A stretch of DNA of 64,000 nucleotides from contig DGWI01000010.1 of NCBI GenBank assembly GCA_002396085.1, forward strand, positions 1 to 64,000, read 5' to 3'. The DNA is from Porphyromonadaceae bacterium UBA4262 (GTDB lineage Bacteria; Bacteroidota; Bacteroidia; Bacteroidales; Muribaculaceae). A program made the translations under genes and the position numbers. Positions 8,235 through 17,067 of this stretch are shown piece after piece; within the stretch, counting starts at the first letter, position 1, and each line of letters begins with the position of its first letter. Under the pieces are notes generated by a model. That model was not told the origin of the DNA. It searched no databases and worked only from the letters and a program-made list of their open reading frames with translations.

Positions 8235-10772
8235 TTACTTGATAATCTTGCGACTGGTGCCATCGCTCATGCGCACGATGTTGACACCATTTTGCATCTG
8301 GCTCAGGCGCTTGCCGTCGATGGTGTAGATAGCCTCGACAGTAGCCTCACCCTTGCTCTGGACACCGTCAATACCCGTATTGGGAATCTCCTCGATGTTG
8401 ACGAACTTCTGCCAGATGTTGGCATTGCGATAGTTGTCGACAGCGCCGGCGGGGACGTACAGGATGACAGTCTGATACTTGGTCTCGTCGTTGAACAGAT
8501 CGTTGCTCAGCCCCACGGGATTCACGGCCTTGCTGACCAGTTCGACCATTGCACCGCAGTCCTGGAAGAGCCATTGTCCGACAAAGGTCAAAGTTGAGGG
8601 CAACTCAACATGCTCCAACGCATCGCAACGGTTAAAGGCACCTCCACAAAGCCACTCAAGTCCCTCGGGCAGGACAGCATCCTTAATTGCCCAAGTAAAC
8701 GAGAAAGCATAGTCGTAGAGGAACTTCAAGTTCTTGGGGAACTGCAGCTCGGTCACGCTCTTGAACGAGCGGAATGCCTGGAAGCCGATGTCCTCGATGT
8801 TGTCGCCCAGAATGAGTTCGGTGACTTCGGTGCAGTTGTCGAATGCGTTGCGCTCGATGTGCTTGCAACCACTGCCGATGACAATGCGCTTGAGGTTCTT
8901 GCAGCGGTTGACCGCATCACTGCGCACAAGTTCAACCTCGTCGGGAATGATCAACTCGGTGGCGGGATTGGCCACAGGGAAGCCGATGACCTCTTTCTTA
9001 TCCTTGGTCATGAGCAGCGAATTCTCGGCACAAAGATAGGGATTGTTCTCGTCGACGGTGATCTCGGCCAGGCTGGTAGCCTTGTAGTGGAAGTCGGTAC
9101 CCACCTGTTGCACCTTGGCACCCATATTGAGTGCGGTAATATTGGTCTGGGCAAACGCCTTGTCGCCGATGCTCTTCAAATCCTCATTCAGGGTGATACC
9201 GGTCAGATTTCCATTCTCGTTGAATGCCTCGTTGGCGATACCGATCACGGTGCAAACCACATCGTTCTTTGTAATGGTGTTGGGCACAACTATGTCGCCG
9301 GTGGCAGCCTTGCCGTCAACCAGGACAGCAGTGCCTTGGGTCAGGTTCAACTCATAGATGATGCCATCCTGGGTGTACTCGGCCAGCACGGGCATCTCGT
9401 CGATGGGCTTGACATTGGTGAATTTCTTCCAGATTTCGGCAGCCTTGTATGCCTCGATACTTGCTTCGGGCACATAGAGCGTGGTGGCGTTGTAGTCGCT
9501 CACCAAATCATTGATATCAATCATCTCAGGCACATCAACAGCCTTGCAGCCCAGTGCAATCAGGTTGGGATTCTGCAGCACGGCGTATCCCTCGACATCG
9601 ACCACAGTCGACGGGAATGCGATGGTGCTGAAGCGCGTGTCGCCGAAGGCACCCGTGCCAATGACCTGCAGCCCCTCGCCCAGTTCGATGTTCTTCAAGT
9701 TGTAGCAAGCCCAGAAGGCATAGCTATCGATGGTCTCGACATTGGCGCCAGTCTTGATGCCAGTGATGCCCGAGCCACGGAAAGCATAGTCGCCAATGAG
9801 GGTGGTGTTATCGTTAAAGACAATCTCGCCGGTGAGTGCATTCGTCTCGTAGAGGCAAGCGTGCTCATAGCGGGTGATGTTGTCCAGGTTGATGCTGCGC
9901 AGGACATTGCAGCCATAGAAAGCCTCGGCCGACAGCGTGGTGATGCCCTCGGGCAGAGTGATTTCCTCCAACCCATCACACAGTGAGAACATCTGTCCCG
10001 GCACAGCAGTGAGGTTGGAAGGCAGAACTACATTCTTGAGGTTGTCGCAATCACTGCAGATGCCCAAGTCCATGGTAGTGACGGTCTCTGGAAAGGTAAT
10101 CTCGGCAATGGCCGTCTCGCTGAAGGCGTAATATCCAACATACTCCAGTGAAGATGCCTGAATGTTAATGGTGGCCAAGTTCGGACACTTCTCAACGCAA
10201 TACTTGCCAATTGTCTGGACCGATGCGGGAAAGACCACACTGGTCAAGCCCGGGTTCTCGCTGAAGGTGCCATAGCCCACCTCCTTGATGCCCTGTCCCA
10301 TGTCGACGCTCTCGAGCGAAACACAGTGACGGAAGCAGCAGGAATCGGTCTTCTCGATGCCATCGGGCAGAGTGACGCTCTGCAGTGCCGAAGCCTCATA
10401 GAATGCCCAGCTGCCAATATACTTCAATGTAGCTGGAAATTGGATGGTCTCGATGGTACCGTTACGCATGAATGCGCGTGCGTTGACCTCGGTGACGGGA
10501 TAGGCAACATCGTTGAAGGTCACCTGGTCGGGAATGACGAGGTCGAAGATGTCAGCGTCGGCACCCAGCACCACAGCCTTGGCTGCCTCGGTGTCGATGC
10601 CATAGATGATGTTGTCGACAGTGACTTGGTTGGCATACTGTGCCTTCTTCATGTTCTTGGTTGCCGTCGGAGCAGCCACGGCCGGTATGGTCGTGCTCTG
10701 CACCACGGGCATCTGCGCCTGTCCCACCAGTGCGGTGGCTAACACAAGGCATAGAGGTAGAAATTTTTTCAT
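8235..10772 (-). CDS. BspA-type leucine-rich repeat surface protein
   Basis: This 845-residue protein has a signal peptide (MKKFLPLCLVLATALVGQA) and two blocks of BspA/LRR_5 repeats (motifs such as GIKEVGYGTFSENPGL and LKSIGDKAFAQTN), each ending in a linker with YVPEAS or YVPAGA. The C-terminus (DGKRLSQMQNGVNIVRMSDG) resembles the sorting-type tail seen on many Bacteroidetes secreted proteins, so it uses a different tail from its dockerin neighbours. BspA-like proteins often mediate adhesion; that role is inferred here. The -7 box at 10861-10868 excludes the longer open frame and supports this start. A 23-bp palindrome lies 43 bp upstream of that box. Confidence 0.9.
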   Translation of the reverse strand: MKKFLPLCLVLATALVGQAQMPVVQSTTIPAVAAPTATKNMKKAQYANQVTVDNIIYGIDTEAAKAVVLGADADIFDLVIPDQVTFNDVAYPVTEVNARAFMRNGTIETIQFPATLKYIGSWAFYEASALQSVTLPDGIEKTDSCCFRHCVSLESVDMGQGIKEVGYGTFSENPGLTSVVFPASVQTIGKYCVEKCPNLATINIQASSLEYVGYYAFSETAIAEITFPETVTTMDLGICSDCDNLKNVVLPSNLTAVPGQMFSLCDGLEEITLPEGITTLSAEAFYGCNVLRSINLDNITRYEHACLYETNALTGEIVFNDNTTLIGDYAFRGSGITGIKTGANVETIDSYAFWACYNLKNIELGEGLQVIGTGAFGDTRFSTIAFPSTVVDVEGYAVLQNPNLIALGCKAVDVPEMIDINDLVSDYNATTLYVPEASIEAYKAAEIWKKFTNVKPIDEMPVLAEYTQDGIIYELNLTQGTAVLVDGKAATGDIVVPNTITKNDVVCTVIGIANEAFNENGNLTGITLNEDLKSIGDKAFAQTNITALNMGAKVQQVGTDFHYKATSLAEITVDENNPYLCAENSLLMTKDKKEVIGFPVANPATELIIPDEVELVRSDAVNRCKNLKRIVIGSGCKHIERNAFDNCTEVTELILGDNIEDIGFQAFRSFKSVTELQFPKNLKFLYDYAFSFTWAIKDAVLPEGLEWLCGGAFNRCDALEHVELPSTLTFVGQWLFQDCGAMVELVSKAVNPVGLSNDLFNDETKYQTVILYVPAGAVDNYRNANIWQKFVNIEEIPNTGIDGVQSKGEATVEAIYTIDGKRLSQMQNGVNIVRMSDGTSRKIIK

Positions 10773-10860
10773 AATATCTTCTTGCGGGTTCGATAGTGTA
10801 GTCTGAGCGAAGTTGAACCCTTTACCCTCGCTGCAGCATAGAAGGAAAATTTTGCTACTG

Positions 10861-10868
10861 CAAAAGTA
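10861..10868 (-). promoter_or_regulatory. -7 box of the LRR gene
   Basis: TACTTTTG on the minus strand matches the Bacteroidetes TAnnTTTG -7 consensus and gives a leader of roughly 80 nt to the start at 10772. Confidence 0.6.
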
Positions 10869-10910
10869 CAGGGATTCCAAGCGGTGGGCAAGAAATTTGA
10901 GGTTTGGCGT

Positions 10911-10933
10911 GTTCGTTTTCGGGGAAAACGAAC
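10911..10933. promoter_or_regulatory. 23-bp palindromic operator candidate
   Basis: The arms GTTCGTTTTC and GAAAACGAAC are separated by three bases and form a perfect 10-bp dyad. A 23-bp sequence with an identical left arm and related right arm occurs at 14038-14060. Both lie 43-44 bp upstream of a TAnnTTTG box, which suggests an activator site used by both promoters. It could also fold as a hairpin next to the terminator at 10934. Confidence 0.5.
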
Positions 10934-10959
10934 AAAACGCCCTGCAAATGGGGCGTTTT
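10934..10959 (-). terminator. Terminator after the TPR/AraC regulator gene
   Basis: AAAACGCCC and GGGCGTTTT form a 9-bp stem with an A/T base, just past the stop at 10981. It could work in both directions. Confidence 0.6.
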
Positions 10960-10980
10960 CGCTCTAAACGAACACTATGT

Positions 10981-12660
10981 TCATGATTCGGTCAATGCCG
11001 ATTTTTCGTGAGCCAACTTTAGATAGGCCGACGGAGTGAGTCCTGTCTGCTTCTTAAAATTCTGCACAAAGGCGGTGCGCGAGGTTACCCCTACACTCTT
11101 GGCGATGGCCTCGATGGTATACTGTCCAAAGTGCTCAACATCATTCATGCGCCGGCATGCTTCACGGATGCGATACTGGTTGAGCAACGACCTGAAGTCG
11201 GTGTGCGCATACAGACTGATGGCCCGTGAGATATACTTGGTGTTGCTGCCCACCAACTCGTGGAGTTTGGCCAACGAGAATGACTCCTCGTAGACGGCAG
11301 GTGATGATTCCAATACAGCCTTGACCCGCTGATAGATGTCTTGCAGCACAGCCTCATCAACATCGGTTGACGAGTTCCCGACCTCCGAAACCTGTTCATT
11401 GGCCCCTTCGGAACTAGGCAATGGCTGCTGCACTGGTGGGGCAACACGTCGGGCCTCGTCGATGATGGCCAACTGCTCCAGGCTCTGCTCATAGAGTGCC
11501 TGATTGCGCTCCCTGAGTTGACGGTTGCTTCGATAGAGCATGACCAGCAATCCCAGGAAGACAAGCGCAGCAATGGTGACAAGCCACAGTGTCTGAGTCA
11601 GTCGTGCGCGTCGTGCCTCTTGCTGGCGTGCCTCTTCGGTGGCCCTCTGCAAGTCGAATACTGACGAAGCCTTGATCAGGTAAGGCAACTGTGTCACACC
11701 GCTGAGCGAGTCGACGACTTCAAGATACCGCAGACGGTTGTCACGTGCCAGTGCCTCGTTGCCTCGCCTCTTGAAGAAGGCATACTTCTGGTCATAAATG
11801 TCGGGAACACCTTCCTTGAAATTGTATCGACGTACAATCTGCTCATATCGGTCAAGTTCGGCAAGCGACTCGCTGTCTCGACCCAACTGGTCAAGCAACT
11901 TGCTCTTGATAATGCGCACCACTGCTGTGAGGCGAGCATGCTGCACGTCGTCGACTGTCATCACCCGCTTGAGTGCATGGTCAATCCACACGAGTGCCTC
12001 TGAGGGGTTCTTGTCGTTGATGCACATCGCTGCATGGCACAGGTCGGAGACCGAGTTGGCGACTCGCTGGCGCCGGCAATAGTCATGCGCCACACCCAAC
12101 GTGCGGTGCACCTGGTTGAACTGCAAGCCAGTGGTGATGAGGTTGAACACATACAGACTGTCGAGCGGATCGCCCTGCGGAGCATTGCGACAAGCCTGCT
12201 CTAAATAGGGGATGCTCTGCGCAAAGTCACTCTCTTGATGAGCCGATTCATATTGCAGGTAAAGGCATCCCAGTTCGTGGCACAGCAACGCGATGAGAGA
12301 CGAGTCGCCCGCCTGCTCGGCGGCTTGCTTACCCTGCAGCAGACAGTCGGCAGCCTTCTGATAGTTGTAATAGCGGAATTGGTAGATTGTGCCTAGTTTG
12401 TAGCAGGCACGAATGCCATCGTGCAACTGCTCGCCATGCGGATTGTCATCCAGACGACTGGCGGCTATAGTATAGCACACTACGGCACTGTCCAAATGCT
12501 GCGACTTGCTGAACCTCTGCCCCATCTTCAACAACTGTGAGCTGGACAGACGATGCCACTGCTTGGGATACAGCATGCGAGACTGCACAGTTGCGCAAGC
12601 CAGGGCTACACCTATCATCAGCAATAGAATTCGGCGATATGTCACAAGCGAATCTTTCAT
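10981..12660 (-). CDS. Membrane-anchored TPR/AraC-type regulator
   Basis: About 559 residues. The N-terminus carries a hydrophobic segment or signal anchor, then roughly 300 residues of TPR-like helices, one transmembrane helix (about residues 361-381 of the longest frame, LVTIAALVFLGLLVML), a coiled-coil stretch, and a C-terminal AraC-type double HTH (FKKQTGLTPSAYLKL). This is the layout of the periplasmic-sensor regulators common in Bacteroidales. It probably senses an external signal and binds DNA beside the membrane. It lies between two promoters that share a 23-bp palindrome, so those genes are its likely targets. The start could also be the ATG at 12675. Confidence 0.85.
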   Translation of the reverse strand: MKDSLVTYRRILLLMIGVALACATVQSRMLYPKQWHRLSSSQLLKMGQRFSKSQHLDSAVVCYTIAASRLDDNPHGEQLHDGIRACYKLGTIYQFRYYNYQKAADCLLQGKQAAEQAGDSSLIALLCHELGCLYLQYESAHQESDFAQSIPYLEQACRNAPQGDPLDSLYVFNLITTGLQFNQVHRTLGVAHDYCRRQRVANSVSDLCHAAMCINDKNPSEALVWIDHALKRVMTVDDVQHARLTAVVRIIKSKLLDQLGRDSESLAELDRYEQIVRRYNFKEGVPDIYDQKYAFFKRRGNEALARDNRLRYLEVVDSLSGVTQLPYLIKASSVFDLQRATEEARQQEARRARLTQTLWLVTIAALVFLGLLVMLYRSNRQLRERNQALYEQSLEQLAIIDEARRVAPPVQQPLPSSEGANEQVSEVGNSSTDVDEAVLQDIYQRVKAVLESSPAVYEESFSLAKLHELVGSNTKYISRAISLYAHTDFRSLLNQYRIREACRRMNDVEHFGQYTIEAIAKSVGVTSRTAFVQNFKKQTGLTPSAYLKLAHEKSALTES

Positions 12661-12744
12661 TCGGCAATTTTCCACTCACGGATCAAGGAGTCTTGATACA
12701 GAAGATTTGTGCAAGTTCACCATTGCTCCATGAGTTCATGAGTG

Positions 12745-12752
12745 CAAAGGTA
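12745..12752 (-). promoter_or_regulatory. -7 box of the TPR/AraC regulator gene
   Basis: TACCTTTG on the minus strand fits the TAnnTTTG consensus and gives a leader of about 70-80 nt. The remainder of the spacer to 12935 holds ATCTGC-type repeats (about 12850-12915) and no gene that I can see. Confidence 0.6.
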
Positions 12753-12935
12753 ATGATTTTTTCTTGAAATGAAACAAAATGCTCACTTAGATAACACATT
12801 TTATTAAAGAGTCATGCAAATCAAGCTGACTGAACTGATAGGATTATCTTGCAGATAAATCAACTCATTATCTGCCAGATAAACCAATCGGCATAATCTG
12901 CATAATCTGCATGCCTGAATAAATCGGCGTGCGAT

Positions 12936-13955
12936 TTACTTGCCGAGCATGATGTTGATCACGGCGTTGACATCGGCGATGTCGACCTTGCCGTCACCAG
13001 TGACATCGCTCGTAGCTAGTAACTCGTCGCTTGTAACTGCTTTGCCCAGCATGATGTTAATGACCGCGTTGACATCGGCGATGTCGACCTTGCCGTCACC
13101 TGTCACGTCGCCTCGTACAGGATGCACGAGCAAGTCACTGATAGGCAGCGACTGACAATTAATGACCGGCTGCAATGGCGTGGTAGATGTCGAGCGGTGA
13201 ACAAAGGCCACGATGTTCATGTTTTCAGGCATCCAGCCGGCCTTGAGCGTATAGGTGTACTCGTTTTCATAGTGGGACTTATCTTCGTTCCACTTGAGTG
13301 CGTCGCCCTTGTAGTTGGTCATCGTCTCACGGAATACGTTGTTGTGCACAAAGTTCTCAACGCGCGACGAGCCATCTTGCTGCCATGCTACGAGGCTGTC
13401 CTCGGTCAGATAGACGGTCAGCCCGACATTGCTTCCAAAGGCCGACTCAAAGTTACTCTTGACATCACCCGAGACAGTGACCGAAAGTTGGCGAGTGGCC
13501 TCGTCGTAAGCCGCATCAATCACCACATCGGCCAACACGGGTGTGGTGACATTGGTGTCAAGTTGGTCACTAAAGGCCTGCGCCTTTTCTTGCGAGTATT
13601 CAGGTTGGATGCTCACCACCTGCATGAACACACCCTGATAAGGTGTGCGGTCGAAAGCCGCCTCGGGCATGGCATCATAACCTAAAAGTCCGCCAATAGC
13701 TTCGGCCTTGATCGTTCGGAACTGATCGGACGCATTGAGGTTGTTGTGAATCGACACCCGCGCGATGTCGCCACGCATCTGGCCCAACTGCTCCAGCACA
13801 TGGTCGCCCCAGGGGCAGTAGGCGCATCCCTGTGAGGTGATGTGCTCGACCAGGTGCTTGTGACGCGTGAACTGGGCGGCATCGCCATCGGCCGCTGCTG
13901 CTTGACTGGTCGCCAGGGCAGCGACCAGGGCAATGAGTGGTAGAAGATTTTTCAT
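12936..13955 (-). CDS. Short Omp28/thioredoxin-like protein with dockerin tail
   Basis: This 339-residue protein has a signal peptide (about 1-21), then directly a thioredoxin-like Omp28 segment with a CAYC motif at Cys44 and Cys47, a beta-rich domain, and two dockerin repeats. It lacks the roughly 300-residue N-terminal region of the two long paralogues, so it is a minimal version of the same design. The ATG at 13955 gives the cleaner signal peptide; 13964 is also possible. Its promoter has a TACCTTTG box and an upstream palindrome shared with the LRR gene. Confidence 0.85.
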   Translation of the reverse strand: MKNLLPLIALVAALATSQAAAADGDAAQFTRHKHLVEHITSQGCAYCPWGDHVLEQLGQMRGDIARVSIHNNLNASDQFRTIKAEAIGGLLGYDAMPEAAFDRTPYQGVFMQVVSIQPEYSQEKAQAFSDQLDTNVTTPVLADVVIDAAYDEATRQLSVTVSGDVKSNFESAFGSNVGLTVYLTEDSLVAWQQDGSSRVENFVHNNVFRETMTNYKGDALKWNEDKSHYENEYTYTLKAGWMPENMNIVAFVHRSTSTTPLQPVINCQSLPISDLLVHPVRGDVTGDGKVDIADVNAVINIMLGKAVTSDELLATSDVTGDGKVDIADVNAVINIMLGK

Positions 13956-13986
13956 AGACAACATTTTTTGCTGAAATTTTTTTGTG

Positions 13987-13994
13987 CAAAGGTA
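13987..13994 (-). promoter_or_regulatory. -7 box of the short Omp28/dockerin gene
   Basis: TACCTTTG on the minus strand fits the TAnnTTTG consensus, with a short leader of about 20-30 nt to the start. Confidence 0.6.
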
Positions 13995-14037
13995 GTGTCT
14001 GTTGACCGAATGCCGGGCAATGGCAATAGGTGAGATT

Positions 14038-14060
14038 GTTCGTTTTCCCCGAAGGTGAAC
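14038..14060. promoter_or_regulatory. Second copy of the 23-bp palindromic operator candidate
   Basis: GTTCGTTTTC followed by three bases and GAAGGTGAAC. The length and left arm equal those at 10911-10933, and it lies 44 bp upstream of the -7 box at 13987. The right arm is imperfect, so hairpin formation is weaker here and a protein-binding site fits better. Confidence 0.5.
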
Positions 14061-14117
14061 AAAACTTGCGCAAACGAGTGCAATGAAACTTGCTTCAATT
14101 GCACTCGCTGCCGATTG

Positions 14118-15635
14118 TTACTTAAGGATGGCGGGACGGCTCTCGTTCCAGCAGCGGTCCAGTGCGGTGACTGCCCACTGCCACTTGCCCTTGTCACGGG
14201 GGATGGTGAACGAGGGCTGCGCTGTGATGGCCATGATGCAAGCGGCGTTGTCAATGTTCAACGGTTCGCCCTTGTGGAAGCGATAGACGACATAACGCAC
14301 GGCCTGCTGCATGGGGTCGGTGGTCACGGCGGGTTGCCAAGTGAGGGTCTTAACCCCTTTCTTGCCCTTAACCTCCTTGAGATGGGTAACGGGTGCCGGG
14401 GCTGTGTCGTCGAGCCAAGTGTAGGCGGGGATGAGCGCCGGAGTAGACTGATACTTGCTGACGAGCGAGTCCATCATGCCCTTGTGGTTGTCGGTGATGT
14501 TGTAGCCCGGCCACCAGCAGGGGCCTTGCACGTTGGGCAACTGACGCATCAGGCGGAACTTGTGGTCGAGTTGCGTGGGGTTGAGTGTATCTCCCCCACC
14601 CTCGGCGATGTCGCGGTGTGCCATGATGTTGTAGATGGCTTGGCCGTAGTACATGTGCCGTCCGTTGGCGTGGTCATTCCACCAGTAGTTGAGCGTGAGG
14701 CTGCCGGCACGCTTGTGCTCGAGTTCCCAGTAGAGTTGCGGCACCTGATAGTCGACCCATCCCTCGGCCGTCCACTTGATGCAGTCGGCATAGAGGCCAT
14801 CATAGCACTGCAGTCCGTTGGTGTCGCTGCCGTCAGGGTCGCTGGCACGGTTGCGCCAGATGCCGAATGGGCTGATGCCGAAGCGCACCCAGGGCTTGAC
14901 CTCCTGGATGGTGTTGTGCAACTGCTCGATGAGCAGGTCCACATTGTGGCGGCGCCAGTCGCCCTTGTCCCAGCCCAGTCCATAGAGGTTGTAGCTGGTG
15001 GTGTCGGGAAAGTCGACGCCCTCGACAGGATAGGGATAGAAGTAGTCGTCCATGTGGATGGCGTCGACATCATAGCGGGTGATGATGTCGCGCACCACAC
15101 GATCGATGAAGTCGCGACTCTCGGGCAGACCCGGGTCGAAGTAGATCTTGCCATCGGCATAGTTGAGAAACCACTCGGGATGCTCATAGTAGACATGACC
15201 CGGTGCGGGACGGTCGTCCTTGCTGCTGGTCACACGATAGGGGTTGATCCAGGCATGCAGTTCCATGCCACGACGGTGGCTCTCGTCGATCATGAATTGC
15301 AGGGGGTCCCACATGGGGCTGGGAGCCTTGCCGGGCTCGCCGGTGATCCAGCGCGACCAGGGCTCCAGGTCGCTGACGTAGGCAGCATCGGCCTGCGGAC
15401 GCACCTGCCAGATCACGGCATTGCAGCCAGCCCGATGCAACTTGTCCAACTGGTCGATGAGATATGCTTGGTTTTGCTCGGTCGTCTGCCGGGCATACTG
15501 CTCCTGCCCGATGATGTGCATCCAGGCTCCACGGAACTCATGCTTGGGGTTTGCACTGACGGGGGTCACTTCGCCTGCCATCATGGTGCACGATGCCACA
15601 GCCAGCATTGCCAGCAATAAAATCTTTTTCTTCAT
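14118..15635 (-). CDS. GHL10-type glycoside hydrolase, exported
   Basis: This protein of about 505 residues starts with a signal sequence that ends in a possible lipobox (AVASC), so it may be a lipoprotein. The body matches the DUF187/GHL10 family: FRGAWMHIIG, NAVIWQVRPQADA, GMELHAWINPYR and DAIHMDDYFYPY are its conserved barrel motifs. A short fibronectin-like region ends the protein. Members cleave or bind glycans, possibly peptidoglycan; the substrate is not known here. The start at 15635 is 5 bp after the lpxB stop, so the two genes share a transcript. Confidence 0.88.
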   Translation of the reverse strand: MKKKILLLAMLAVASCTMMAGEVTPVSANPKHEFRGAWMHIIGQEQYARQTTEQNQAYLIDQLDKLHRAGCNAVIWQVRPQADAAYVSDLEPWSRWITGEPGKAPSPMWDPLQFMIDESHRRGMELHAWINPYRVTSSKDDRPAPGHVYYEHPEWFLNYADGKIYFDPGLPESRDFIDRVVRDIITRYDVDAIHMDDYFYPYPVEGVDFPDTTSYNLYGLGWDKGDWRRHNVDLLIEQLHNTIQEVKPWVRFGISPFGIWRNRASDPDGSDTNGLQCYDGLYADCIKWTAEGWVDYQVPQLYWELEHKRAGSLTLNYWWNDHANGRHMYYGQAIYNIMAHRDIAEGGGDTLNPTQLDHKFRLMRQLPNVQGPCWWPGYNITDNHKGMMDSLVSKYQSTPALIPAYTWLDDTAPAPVTHLKEVKGKKGVKTLTWQPAVTTDPMQQAVRYVVYRFHKGEPLNIDNAACIMAITAQPSFTIPRDKGKWQWAVTALDRCWNESRPAILK

Positions 15636-15640
15636 GTCTT

Positions 15641-16768
15641 CTATGTTTGAGTATTTGTTATGAGATGTGCAGCGTTGTCGGTACAACTGCCGGTGCCCAG
15701 ACGATAAATCATGCGGGTGTAACCATCGAGTTGCGCCCGACGCTCAGCACCGTCATTCAGCAGGGCCGACAAGTGCCGGTCGATGGTGTCGGGCGTGCAC
15801 AGATGCATCAACAATTCGGGGATAACAGGCTCATCGGCAATGAGATTGGGCAGAGTGACGTATTTGCCCTTGAGCAGGCGACGATAGAAGTTATAAAGCC
15901 ACTTCTTGCCCGTCATGCGGTAGCATGCCACCTGTGGTGTGCCCAGCATGGCAGCCTCAAGGGTTGCCGTGCCGCTGGTGACAATAGCCACACGCGCATG
16001 ACGCACCAGTTGCCACGTTTGCCCCGTGACCAATGTCACCCCGCCGGCACCATATCGGCCATACAGGGCAGTATCGATGTTGGGAGCCACGGCAATCGCC
16101 AACTGGCAGTCGGCATGACGGCGGGCCGCCTGGAGCATCGACGGCATATTATCACGTATTTCCTTAACCCGCGAGCCCGGCACCAGTGCGACAATGGGAC
16201 GATCGGGGTCAAGGCCATGCTCGGCACAGAAACTCTCACGACTGGGCATCACAGCCAATGCCTCACTGATCTCTTGCACCGTCGGGTTGCCCACATAGGT
16301 CGCCCGATAGTCGCGCTGAGCATACCAGTCGGGCTCGAAGGGCAGAATGCAATACATCTGATCGACATATCGCTTGATGTCCTTGACGCGCCACTCCTTC
16401 CACACCCACACTTTGGGCGAAATAAAATAGTGAACAGCAATGCCATGCTCATGGGCATGCTTGGCCAACTTGAGGTTGAACGACGGATAGTCGATGAGCA
16501 CCACGCGGTCGGGATGCCAGTGGTCGATGGCTGCACGAGCCGTGCGCATGAAGCCCAGAATGGCGGGCAGATGCTTGGCCACCTCGACAAAGCCCATATA
16601 AGCCATGTCGCGGTAATGGATGATGGGTGCCACGCCTGCGGCTCGTTCCATCATGTCGCCGCCCAGAAACTGGAACTGGGCCTGATGATCATGTTTTTTG
16701 ATGGCCTGGATCAGATGTGCCCCGTGCAGGTCGCCCGATGCCTCGCCAGCAATGAGAAAATATTTCAT
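15641..16768 (-). CDS. lpxB: Lipid-A-disaccharide synthase
   Basis: This 375-residue protein is of normal length for LpxB. It joins UDP-2,3-diacylglucosamine and 2,3-diacylglucosamine-1-phosphate to make the lipid A disaccharide at the inner membrane. The N-terminal MKYFLIAGEASGDLHG and the segments QFLGGDMM, DYPSFNLKLA, YFISPKVWVWKEWR and VPGSRVKEI are family signatures. It is followed after 5 bp by the GHL10 gene. The leader appears long (about 225 nt from a TAACTTTG box at 17001) and contains a twin-hairpin repeat. Confidence 0.95.
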   Translation of the reverse strand: MKYFLIAGEASGDLHGAHLIQAIKKHDHQAQFQFLGGDMMERAAGVAPIIHYRDMAYMGFVEVAKHLPAILGFMRTARAAIDHWHPDRVVLIDYPSFNLKLAKHAHEHGIAVHYFISPKVWVWKEWRVKDIKRYVDQMYCILPFEPDWYAQRDYRATYVGNPTVQEISEALAVMPSRESFCAEHGLDPDRPIVALVPGSRVKEIRDNMPSMLQAARRHADCQLAIAVAPNIDTALYGRYGAGGVTLVTGQTWQLVRHARVAIVTSGTATLEAAMLGTPQVACYRMTGKKWLYNFYRRLLKGKYVTLPNLIADEPVIPELLMHLCTPDTIDRHLSALLNDGAERRAQLDGYTRMIYRLGTGSCTDNAAHLITNTQT

Positions 16769-16847
16769 TATTATAGACTTTAGATTTTAGATGTTAGACT
16801 TTAGTTTTTGCAGGGACAGGGCTGCCGCATGAACAGCTAGGCTGCAT

Positions 16848-16933
16848 GTAGGGACGGCATTCCTATGCCGTCCGCCTCCTGGCTGTGAATATATCTTTTG
16901 CCTAAGCGGACGGCGCGGGAGCGCCGTCCCTAC
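16848..16933. repeat. Twin-hairpin REP-like element
   Basis: The element is bounded by GTAGGGACGGC and its complement GCCGTCCCTAC. Inside are two hairpins, GGACGGCAT/ATGCCGTCC and GGACGGCGC/GCGCCGTCC. A close relative of nearly the same length is at 55381-55468. The remainder of the 16769-17067 spacer holds TTTAGA-type short repeats (16772-16803) and the lpxB promoter; I see no gene. Confidence 0.65.
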
Positions 16934-17000
16934 AGCAGCCACCTAACGGCCAACAGCGGGCCGAAGGTCAAACATTGTGCATTAAAGTCCATTAGAGTGG

Positions 17001-17008
17001 CAAAGTTA
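17001..17008 (-). promoter_or_regulatory. Candidate -7 box for lpxB
   Basis: TAACTTTG on the minus strand fits TAnnTTTG. It would give a leader of about 225 nt that includes the twin-hairpin element. Confidence 0.5.
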
Positions 17009-17067
17009 CAAAATATATAATAAAGTGCGAGGCAATTCGTTTTAAATAGAGTTAATGACGAAGTTTT

